In this document: in pieces, positions 1 to 5,383 of the stretch
Layout of the letters: every line of letters starts with the position of its first letter
Numbering within the stretch: the first letter of the stretch is position 1
Origin: Flavipsychrobacter stenotrophus
GTDB taxonomy: Bacteria > Bacteroidota > Bacteroidia > Chitinophagales > Chitinophagaceae
Assembly: GCA_947372365.1 (NCBI GenBank)
Contig: CANBTK010000108.1
Location: forward strand, 1 to 6,728
Direction: 5' to 3'
DNA: 6,728 nt
Notes under the pieces: model-generated
What the model was told of the DNA's origin: nothing
The model's database searches: none
The model's input: the letters and a program-made list of their open reading frames with translations, nothing else
Translations under genes and position numbers: made by a program

Positions 1-496
1 TGCCCAATTTCTTCTCCCTCACCAATTGCACGAGGGTTTCCTTAACCTCGTCGGGCTGCTGGGTGCCAATGAGTATCTTTTTGCCGGTTTTTAGCTCCAG
101 TTGCAGGCCGATGTTGCCGGCAATATTGTAGGCTTTGCCCTTGCCGCCCAGCCCGAACCGTATGCCCCAGCCGCCATAGTCAAGTATAGGGTTGTATTTT
201 TTTATGTAGGCTTTCTCTACGTCAGCCCAAACGACGCAGCCCATGCGGCCCTGTAATGGAAAAAAACGGTACCACACGCCGCTTTCATCAATTTTGGTAT
301 CCAGTCGGAAAGACCGGAACAGGATAATAATAGCAGCAGGCAATGCTGCGCCCGACACTATTTCTACTGTAGTATGTGTTGCCTTGTGGGTGAAGATATC
401 GAAAAGGCATATAGCCAATGGTACGAGCATTGCACCCACCAGTATCAGCCACAGCCACCATTGGGTAAAACGTTGTTTTTCTGAAAAATTGTTCAT
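1..496 (-). CDS. Two-TM, PH-like hypothetical membrane protein, 3' end outside the window
   Basis: An open frame begins at the ATG complementary to 494-496 and stays open to the left edge, giving 165 visible residues with no stop, so the C-terminus is missing. It opens with a short charged stretch and an aromatic run (FTQWWLWLIL, residues 10-19). A first hydrophobic segment spans about 13-34 and a second about 44-63. A soluble part from about residue 66 is rich in beta-prone, aromatic and glycine residues (GVWYRFFP, YGGWGIRFGLGGKGKAY). This resembles the small Bacteroidota membrane proteins with two N-terminal helices and a cytosolic PH-like domain, which have no established role. I assign no function. 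The start is supported by the lack of an earlier in-frame ATG, a good hydrophobic N-terminus and a TAnnTTTG box 21 bases upstream. It is probably transcribed separately from the glycosyltransferase gene upstream. Being a gene is fairly certain; the fold is a guess from residue pattern. Confidence 0.8.
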   Translation of the reverse strand, partial: MNNFSEKQRFTQWWLWLILVGAMLVPLAICLFDIFTHKATHTTVEIVSGAALPAAIIILFRSFRLDTKIDESGVWYRFFPLQGRMGCVVWADVEKAYIKKYNPILDYGGWGIRFGLGGKGKAYNIAGNIGLQLELKTGKKILIGTQQPDEVKETLVQLVREKKLG

Positions 497-517
497 TTTA
501 AAATTAGTTTCGCACCG

Positions 518-525
518 CAAATTTA
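518..525 (-). promoter_or_regulatory. Candidate -7 box of a Bacteroidota sigma-A promoter for the two-TM protein gene
   Basis: The minus strand reads TAAATTTG, an exact match to the TAnnTTTG -7 consensus of Bacteroidota housekeeping promoters. It lies 21 bases before the ATG at 496. No TTG is found 17-23 bases further upstream, so the -33 element is missing or poor. The box lies just after an 8-base tandem repeat. The call rests on the -7 match and position only. Confidence 0.35.
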
Positions 526-534
526 TATTGTTGC

Positions 535-566
535 AATTGGCTAATTGCCTAATTGTCGAATTTACA
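535..566. repeat. Short 8-base tandem repeat (about four degenerate units)
   Basis: On the plus strand the units are AATTGGCT, AATTGCCT, AATTGTCG and AATTTACA, in perfect 8-base register. The AATT core is kept in all four and the other positions vary. The array overlaps the stop codon of the glycosyltransferase gene (562-564) and lies just upstream of the -7 box for the next gene. GGC and GCC in neighbouring units could pair weakly, but there is no stable stem followed by a U-run, so I do not call a terminator. Confidence 0.5.
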
Positions 567-1395
567 CAATCTTCCTTTTCAGCCATGCCCTGAAGCGCTC
601 GGTCTTCATCGTGCTTTCTGATGGTTCTTGCTGCAAGCCGGTATAGGGTTCGCCCCTACGGGTATAATATTTATTGAAAGTGCTTTGGTTGATGCCCCAC
701 TTCATGAGGAACTGTTTACGGCCATTGTTCTTTTTTACCCGTAGCGTTGATTTCGACTGGAAGTGGTAAACCCTGCTTTTGCCTATGCCCTTAAACATGC
801 GGCAGCCGGCATACCACATCTTCATAGCGAAGTCATCGTCGCTGCTTACGCCCGGGCTTAGCTCTATACTATAGCCCCCGGTTATATGCCAGTATTTTTT
901 GTGCACAATGGTTGGTGGCCAGGTTGACCCGGCCCAATCCGCCATCGGGAAAGAATTACATTCCTGCAGCAGCTTCTTTTCGTTAAATGTTTCTATGGTA
1001 CTTCCGTAGTCCTGCACAATTACGCATGGGTTGCCATGCATAGCTGGCTCTATCATTGTGGCCGAAAACATGAAGTTTTCCGTGCCGGCTTTTTTTATTT
1101 CATCCGCAATATGGGTGTCCCATTCAGGGCACACATACATGTCGTCATTCATGTACATGATATAGTCCTGCGTAGCAATGCCGGCAGCCATATTTACAGT
1201 AATGCAGATGCCTTCATTTTGCGGGGTATGCGTAAAATCAATTTGCTCCTTTTTTGCCCATTCCAATGTGCCATCGCTGCCGTCGTTAATATGTAGCACC
1301 ACCTGGTGCGGGTATGCCGAGTTTTTGCGGATACTTTCCACGCAAAGCTTTACGAAGGGCAGGTTATTCCAGGTAGGTATGATGATTGAGAACAT
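562..1395 (-). CDS. Family 2 (GT-A fold) glycosyltransferase
   Basis: This 277-residue protein shows the usual layout of a GT-A, GT2-type transferase that moves a sugar from a nucleotide-sugar donor. An N-terminal Rossmann-like start (FSIIIPTWNN, 2-11) is followed by the nucleotide-binding NDGS (37-40). The metal-binding position is occupied by NDDM (83-86), in place of a plain DxD. A late acidic motif SSDDDFAMKMW (184-194) is the likely catalytic-base region. There is no signal peptide and no clear membrane helix; the basic C-terminus (RAWLKRKIV) could touch the membrane. Donor and acceptor cannot be read from the sequence; an envelope glycan or lipopolysaccharide sugar is a guess. The ATG complementary to 1393-1395 places the first beta strand right at the N-terminus, as usual in the family. 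It begins 15 bases after the toxin stop, so it is probably co-transcribed with the toxin-antitoxin pair. No other sugar genes are visible around it. Confidence 0.88.
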   Translation of the reverse strand: MFSIIIPTWNNLPFVKLCVESIRKNSAYPHQVVLHINDGSDGTLEWAKKEQIDFTHTPQNEGICITVNMAAGIATQDYIMYMNDDMYVCPEWDTHIADEIKKAGTENFMFSATMIEPAMHGNPCVIVQDYGSTIETFNEKKLLQECNSFPMADWAGSTWPPTIVHKKYWHITGGYSIELSPGVSSDDDFAMKMWYAGCRMFKGIGKSRVYHFQSKSTLRVKKNNGRKQFLMKWGINQSTFNKYYTRRGEPYTGLQQEPSESTMKTERFRAWLKRKIV

Positions 1396-1410
1396 TGGGG
1401 ATGGTTGGTG

Positions 1411-1698
1411 TTAATAGATTGGTTTGCGCTTTGTATGCAAAATGCGTAAAACGATAACTTGCTTTTTTCGCGCTGCAACTTTGTAATAAATAATATACTG
1501 AAATGTTTCGAGGCCCACATACCTCACCCCGTTTTGCCTGCTGCTACCAATCAAAGGCGTTAATGAAAGTGATTGTAGTTTTTTATCTACTTTGTCCAGG
1601 AACCGCTTGCCTAATCCTTCTTTTTGTGCGTTCTCCCAATCGACTGCACTTTGGATATCAATCCCGGCCTGCATAGTGATGATAATAGAATATATCAT
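1411..1698 (-). CDS. RelE/ParE-family type II toxin
   Basis: This 95-residue protein fits the usual size and pattern of the RelE/ParE superfamily. The first strand (YSIIIT, 3-8) is followed by an amphipathic helical region (about 14-45, including IQSAVDWENAQ). Then come the conserved loop and strands (GVRYVGLETFQYIIYYKV, 57-74) and the C-terminal VLRILHTKRKP (83-93), matching the family's R-x-L-H-x-x-R-x-P ending. Members either cut mRNA on the ribosome (RelE) or poison gyrase (ParE); the sequence here looks nearer to the ParE-like group, but the target is not decided. A second in-frame ATG at residue 9 would remove the first strand, so the upstream ATG is preferred. The start is 9 bases after the antitoxin stop, the antitoxin-first order usual for this class. 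The glycosyltransferase gene follows closely. Confidence 0.9.
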   Translation of the reverse strand: MIYSIIITMQAGIDIQSAVDWENAQKEGLGKRFLDKVDKKLQSLSLTPLIGSSRQNGVRYVGLETFQYIIYYKVAARKKQVIVLRILHTKRKPIY

Positions 1699-1707
1699 AT
1701 GGGTCGC

Positions 1708-1944
1708 CTAAAGCTTGATTTGCTTTTTGGCTGTTTCCCAGGCTACTAAGCCGGCGGTACCATTTTCTATTTTTTTGAGTTCATTTTCAACTAGTTCATT
1801 ATGCCACTCTGGCGATGATGAACTAGTTGAATTTCCCTCTTCTTCAAAACCTTTGTATTTCTTTTTGAGTGCTTTCCAGTCCTTAATAGGAATCTGAACT
1901 GCGGTTATATGCCCCGTGTTATCTGTTACAAACTGCAAGTTCAT
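1708..1944 (-). CDS. Type II antitoxin, unstable-antitoxin (addiction module component) type
   Basis: This 78-residue protein lies directly upstream of the RelE/ParE-like toxin. The N-terminal part (LQFVTDNTGHITAVQIPIKDWKAL, split as 3-15 and 16-26) looks like a small beta-containing domain, possibly for dimerisation or DNA binding. A lysine-rich and then acidic-serine linker (27-44, EEEGNSTSSSS) follows. The C-terminal helix starts at PEWHNELVENEL (45-56) and ends in a WE-x-x-K pattern (W69, E70, K73). The PEW...WE layout resembles the addiction module component family whose C-terminal helix wraps the ParE-like partner. It should neutralise the toxin and, with it, repress its own promoter. 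The start ATG is complementary to 1942-1944, 48 bases after the lpxA stop. The gene contains a 14-base inverted repeat. Antitoxin identity rests on both its own pattern and its toxin neighbour. Confidence 0.82.
   Translation of the reverse strand: MNLQFVTDNTGHITAVQIPIKDWKALKKKYKGFEEEGNSTSSSSPEWHNELVENELKKIENGTAGLVAWETAKKQIKL
1786..1831. repeat. 14-base perfect inverted repeat inside the antitoxin gene
   Basis: TTCAACTAGTTCAT at 1786-1799 is the exact reverse complement of ATGAACTAGTTGAA at 1818-1831, with an 18-base spacer. Each arm also holds the 8-base palindrome AACTAGTT. The arms encode different peptides in the same frame (around NSTSSS and NELVEN), so protein repetition does not explain the match. 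It could form an mRNA hairpin or be a paired binding site; its role is unknown. Confidence 0.6.
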
Positions 1945-1966
1945 AATAATTCATTTTCAATTATTC

Positions 1967-1974
1967 CAAAGTTA
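1967..1974 (-). promoter_or_regulatory. Candidate -7 box for the toxin-antitoxin promoter
   Basis: The minus strand reads TAACTTTG, an exact TAnnTTTG match, 22 bases before the antitoxin ATG and 18 bases past the lpxA stop. The best -33 candidate is TCG 21 bases upstream, which falls on the last sense codon of lpxA and is one base off TTG. An own promoter is expected for an autoregulated toxin-antitoxin module. No clear operator palindrome is visible in the 48-base gap. Confidence 0.42.
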
Positions 1975-1992
1975 CGCAAAAGGCAGCACTAC

Positions 1993-2793
1993 CTACGATA
2001 CATCCTCGTTATGCCTCCTGATGTAGCCCTTCATTATGCCCCTGCCTGTTTCGCGTACAAACGAAATGATCTCATCGCGCTCGTCAGATACCGGTATTTC
2101 AGTTTCTATGATGCTCAGCGCTTTTGAAACGTTGTAGCCACGGACAAAAAGGATACGGTATATATCAAGGATATGGTTGATCTGCTCTATCGAATAGCCC
2201 CTTCTCTTCAGCCCCACCGAATTTACGCCTACATAAGAAAGCGGTTCACGGGCAGCCTTTACATAAGGCGGGATATCTTTACGTACCAATGAGCCGCCAG
2301 TAACAAATGCATGGGAGCCTATGCGCACAAACTGCTGCACAGCAGTAAGCCCGGCAAGTACTACGCAATCGCCAACAATTATGTGGCCGGCCAGGGTAGT
2401 ATTATTAGAGAAAATACAATTGTTGCCCACCTCGCAGTCATGCGCAATGTGGGTATAAGCCATTATAAGGCAGTTAGTGCCTATTTTGGTGGCATTACGG
2501 TCGCTTGTGCCCCTGTTTATGGTTACGCATTCCCTTATAGTGGTGTTATCGCCTATAATAGTAATAGTATCCTCGCCTTTGTACTTGAGGTCTTGCGGAA
2601 TGGCAGATATAACTGAACTAGGGAAAATGCGCACATTTTTGCCAATGCGCGCGCCTTCCATTATGGTAACGTTAGAGCCTATCCAGGTACCTTCACCTAT
2701 CTCCACATTTTTGTGGATGGTAGTAAAAGGGTCAATTTTTACATTCGGTGCTATTTTTGCATCAGGATGCACATACGTAAGTGGGTGGATCAT
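1993..2793 (-). CDS. lpxA: UDP-N-acetylglucosamine O-acyltransferase LpxA
   Basis: LpxA catalyses the first step of lipid A synthesis in the cytoplasm: transfer of a 3-hydroxyacyl chain from ACP to the 3-OH of UDP-GlcNAc, as a homotrimer. The 266 residues (E. coli has 262) show a left-handed beta-helix of hexapeptide repeats over about 1-180 and an alpha-helical C-terminus from about 190. IMAYTHIAHDC (110-120) carries H118, equivalent to catalytic H125 of E. coli, and H115, equivalent to H122. H137 in LAGH matches H144. The E. coli H160 position is Q153 (AVQQF). G166 aligns with E. coli G173 of the hydrocarbon ruler, so there is room for a long acyl chain. The family signature GLKRRGYS is present at 214-221. 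The ATG overlaps the lpxC-fabZ stop as ATGA, which fixes the start and implies coupled translation. The last gene of the lpx block. Confidence 0.97.
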   Translation of the reverse strand: MIHPLTYVHPDAKIAPNVKIDPFTTIHKNVEIGEGTWIGSNVTIMEGARIGKNVRIFPSSVISAIPQDLKYKGEDTITIIGDNTTIRECVTINRGTSDRNATKIGTNCLIMAYTHIAHDCEVGNNCIFSNNTTLAGHIIVGDCVVLAGLTAVQQFVRIGSHAFVTGGSLVRKDIPPYVKAAREPLSYVGVNSVGLKRRGYSIEQINHILDIYRILFVRGYNVSKALSIIETEIPVSDERDEIISFVRETGRGIMKGYIRRHNEDVS

Positions 2794-4256
2794 TTTTTGT
2801 CTTTTCTTACTATTTGAGCTACTAATTCCGCCTCAGTTGCGAGTTTATTGCCTACATATACGGTGCCCCTCATCTCGCAAATACCCCTGCGGATAGGGCT
2901 TAACAATTCCAGTTTCAAAATAAGGGTATCGCCCGGTACAACGCGCTGCTTAAACCTTACTTTATCTATTTTAAGGAAGTAAGTATCGTAGTTTTCGGGG
3001 TCTACATAATTGTTAAGGGCCAGTATGCCACCGGTTTGCGCCAGTGCTTCAATCTGCAAAACGCCCGGCATTACCGGGTTGCCCGGAAAATGCCCCTGGA
3101 AGAAATGCTCATTGAAAGTTACATTCTTAATGCCTACAACATGGGTGTCGCTCAGTTCTATAATCTTATCAACTAATAAGAATGGGAACTTATGAGGCAG
3201 CGCTTTTTCTATTTTGGTAATGTCGTAAATAGCAGGCTGTGATGGGTCGTAATGCGGTATATCAGAAAGGTGCTTATTCTTTTTGATATATTGCTTTATT
3301 TTCCTTGCAAATTCTACATTGCTGGCGTGGCCTGGCCTACTGGCAATGATATGCGCCTTGATGGAATGGCCTATAAGGGCCAGGTCGCCTACAACATCAA
3401 GCAGTTTGTGGCGGGCAGGCTCGTTGGTAAAGTGCAATTGCACGTTATTGAGTATGCCTTCCTGCTTTACTTCTATTTTCTGTTTATTAAATACTACAGC
3501 AAGGCGGTTAAGCTCTTCCTGGCTTACTACTTTATCTACAACAATAATAGCGTTATTGAGGTCGCCACCTTTAATGAGGTTGTTATCCAGCAGGTACTCC
3601 AGCTCGTGCAGGAAGCAGAAAGTACGGCAAGGGCCTATTTCTGTCCTGAAGTCCGCAATATGCTTCATTGTAGCATGCTGCGTACCCAGTACCGGGGAGT
3701 TAAAATCAATAAGCGTTGTTATCTGATAGTTGGCCGATGGTACAGCCAGCATATCCACTTTCTTTATTGGGTCGTAATAATGTATGTTGGTGTCAATGGA
3801 GTAAACCATCCTGCGCGCATCCTGTTCCAGTATGCCCACGCTTTCAATAGCCTCAATGAATTCGCGCGAGCTGCCGTCCATAATAGGTACTTCAGGCCCG
3901 TCAAGCTCTATGAGTGCATTGTCAATACCCAGGCCCACAAGTGCTGCCATGGTATGTTCTATCGTGCTTACCCTTGCCCCGTTATGGTCTATTGTTGTCC
4001 CTCTTGAAGTATCTACTACAAAATCAACATCAGCCTTTACAATCGGTTTTTCGGGCAGGTCCACCCTTTGGAAACGGATACCAAAACCGGGGTTAGCCGC
4101 TTTTATAGTCATCGTAACCTCGGCACCTGTGTGCAAGCCTACGCCATGCAGGGTTACTGCTGCGTTTAAGGTGTTCTGGTTTTCTACACTATTTGATTTG
4201 TGCAAAGAATCAGCTTTTTTCCTGCTGTCTGTTTTTATCGAAATGTCTTCGTTCAC
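2790..4256 (-). CDS. lpxC-fabZ: Bifunctional LpxC deacetylase / FabZ 3-hydroxyacyl-ACP dehydratase
   Basis: This 488-residue fusion joins two cytoplasmic enzymes. The LpxC half (about 28-320) removes the acetyl group from UDP-3-O-acyl-GlcNAc, the committed step of lipid A synthesis. It shows GVGLHTG (38-44), the general base/zinc pair E100-H101 in STIEHT, zinc ligands H283 and D287 in RHKLLD, and the catalytic H310 in RPGHASN. After a lysine-rich linker (about 321-345), the FabZ hot-dog domain (346-488) dehydrates 3-hydroxyacyl-ACP. It shows PHKFPFLLVD (354-363), catalytic H389 in FQGHFPGNP and E403 in GVLQIEALAQ. The start codon is GTG and overlaps the lpxD stop as GTGA. It gives a polar N-terminal extension of about 25 residues before the usual LpxC start. 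No in-frame ATG occurs before residue 49, inside the fold; TTG at codon 18 is the only other plausible start. Fusion of these genes is common in Bacteroidota. Confidence 0.97.
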   Translation of the reverse strand: MNEDISIKTDSRKKADSLHKSNSVENQNTLNAAVTLHGVGLHTGAEVTMTIKAANPGFGIRFQRVDLPEKPIVKADVDFVVDTSRGTTIDHNGARVSTIEHTMAALVGLGIDNALIELDGPEVPIMDGSSREFIEAIESVGILEQDARRMVYSIDTNIHYYDPIKKVDMLAVPSANYQITTLIDFNSPVLGTQHATMKHIADFRTEIGPCRTFCFLHELEYLLDNNLIKGGDLNNAIIVVDKVVSQEELNRLAVVFNKQKIEVKQEGILNNVQLHFTNEPARHKLLDVVGDLALIGHSIKAHIIASRPGHASNVEFARKIKQYIKKNKHLSDIPHYDPSQPAIYDITKIEKALPHKFPFLLVDKIIELSDTHVVGIKNVTFNEHFFQGHFPGNPVMPGVLQIEALAQTGGILALNNYVDPENYDTYFLKIDKVRFKQRVVPGDTLILKLELLSPIRRGICEMRGTVYVGNKLATEAELVAQIVRKDKK

Positions 4257-5326
4257 TTTTTATACTCCAGGTTTTGCGTACTTAATAAAGCTGTTAATTC
4301 CTGCACGGCGTCCTCCAATTTCTGGAGGCGCTGTTGCATCTCGGGCAAATTTCTGAAAATTGCCTGACTTTTTAATGAACTTTTATAATCAAATGCCGGG
4401 CTGCCATTTAAAACTGTATTGGTGTTACTTACAGATTTAGACAAACCGCTCTGTGCGTTTATATGTGTGCCGTCTGCAACCTCAATATGCCCTACCATGC
4501 CTACCTGCCCGCCTATCATGCAGTATTTGCCTATTTTGGTGCTGCCCGATATGCCGGTTTGCGCTGCAATAACAGTATGCTCGCCTATTTCTACGTTGTG
4601 GGCTATCTGTATAAGGTTATCCAGTTTTACCCCCTGGCGTATAATAGTAGAGCCCATGGTAGCTCTGTCAATAGTCGTATTGGCGCCTATTTCTACATCG
4701 TCTTCTACTATAACGTTGCCTATCTGCGCTATTTTTTTGTAACTGCCATCTTTGAGGGGCGCAAAACCAAAGCCGTCGCCACCTACCACTGTGCCTGAAT
4801 GGACGATTACCCGGTTGCCCAGCCTGCATTCATCGTAAATCCTTACACCCGAATATATCTTGGTATTATCGCCTAAAACTACATTATTTCCGATATAACA
4901 ACCCGGATATATTTTTACGCCATCGCCAATAACTGCATTGTCGCCTACATAGGCAAAAGCCCCAATGTACACATCCTTGCCTATTTTGGCGGTCGCAGCA
5001 ACAAATGATGGCTGCTCTATCCCCGTTTTGGTGCCCCCCGAAATAATCTCGCTGTACTTTTCCATTAAAAGGGCAAAGCTGCTGTATGCGTCTTTAACCC
5101 TCAATACAGTTGCAGTTACAGGCCTGGTAATTTCCAGCGAGTCATTAACGATTATTATTGATGCCTTCGATGTATAAAGGTACTCTTCATACTTAGGGTT
5201 GGCTATGAAACTTAATGAGCCAGCTCCCGCTTCCTCAATCTTAGCTACGTTGCTAACAATAGCAGTAGGGTCTCCTTCCAATTTTCCTTGCAATAGGGTC
5301 GCTATCTGTTGCGCTGTAAACTGCAT
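4253..5326 (-). CDS. lpxD: UDP-3-O-(3-hydroxyacyl)glucosamine N-acyltransferase LpxD
   Basis: LpxD adds the second 3-hydroxyacyl chain, from ACP to the free 2-amino group left by LpxC, giving UDP-2,3-diacylglucosamine. The 357 residues (E. coli 341) show an N-terminal uridine-binding domain (about 1-100, with GSLSFIANPKY at 36-46). A left-handed beta-helix of hexapeptide repeats follows (about 108-300), then a C-terminal helix (about 315-350, with heptad-like LQKLEDAVQEL) that probably binds ACP. H243 in QIAHNVEIG aligns with the catalytic H239 of E. coli; GGDGFGFAP (182-190) and IDRATMGST (219-227) are family signatures. The ATG complementary to 5324-5326 gives the normal N-terminus and follows an A-rich stretch (GAAAAAAGAAC). 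The stop overlaps the lpxC-fabZ GTG start. A candidate promoter at 5400-5430 lies about 75-100 bases upstream, so the gene may head its own transcript as well as being read from the HD gene. Confidence 0.97.
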   Translation of the reverse strand: MQFTAQQIATLLQGKLEGDPTAIVSNVAKIEEAGAGSLSFIANPKYEEYLYTSKASIIIVNDSLEITRPVTATVLRVKDAYSSFALLMEKYSEIISGGTKTGIEQPSFVAATAKIGKDVYIGAFAYVGDNAVIGDGVKIYPGCYIGNNVVLGDNTKIYSGVRIYDECRLGNRVIVHSGTVVGGDGFGFAPLKDGSYKKIAQIGNVIVEDDVEIGANTTIDRATMGSTIIRQGVKLDNLIQIAHNVEIGEHTVIAAQTGISGSTKIGKYCMIGGQVGMVGHIEVADGTHINAQSGLSKSVSNTNTVLNGSPAFDYKSSLKSQAIFRNLPEMQQRLQKLEDAVQELTALLSTQNLEYKK

Positions 5327-5383
5327 ATTGTTCTTTTTTCAGTTGTTATGTACACCCGTTTAATGTTACTCCAAGGTTAATTC

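Noticed and set aside
535..566. Short tandem array as a CRISPR fragment or intrinsic terminator
   Set aside because: Units are 8 bases with no spacers, and there is no stable GC stem with a following U-run.
243..593. Plus-strand open frame of 116 codons at the left end
   Set aside because: It is antisense to the two-TM protein gene and the end of the glycosyltransferase; the minus-strand frame has a much better protein pattern.
2479..2490. Repeated GCCTATTTTGGT-like 12-mers at 2479, 4529 and 4979
   Set aside because: They encode the same x-K-I-G hexapeptide turns of LpxA and LpxD, so protein repeats and codon use explain them; not a DNA repeat family.
3252..4007. Long plus-strand open frame (251 codons) opposite lpxC-fabZ
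   Set aside because: It lies fully antisense to a gene with all catalytic residues, its translation has no recognisable motif, and it is rich in Tyr, Val and Cys as expected from a shadow frame.
3832..4356. Plus-strand open frame (174 codons) across the lpxD/lpxC-fabZ junction
   Set aside because: Serine/proline-rich low-complexity translation antisense to two well-supported genes; a shadow frame.
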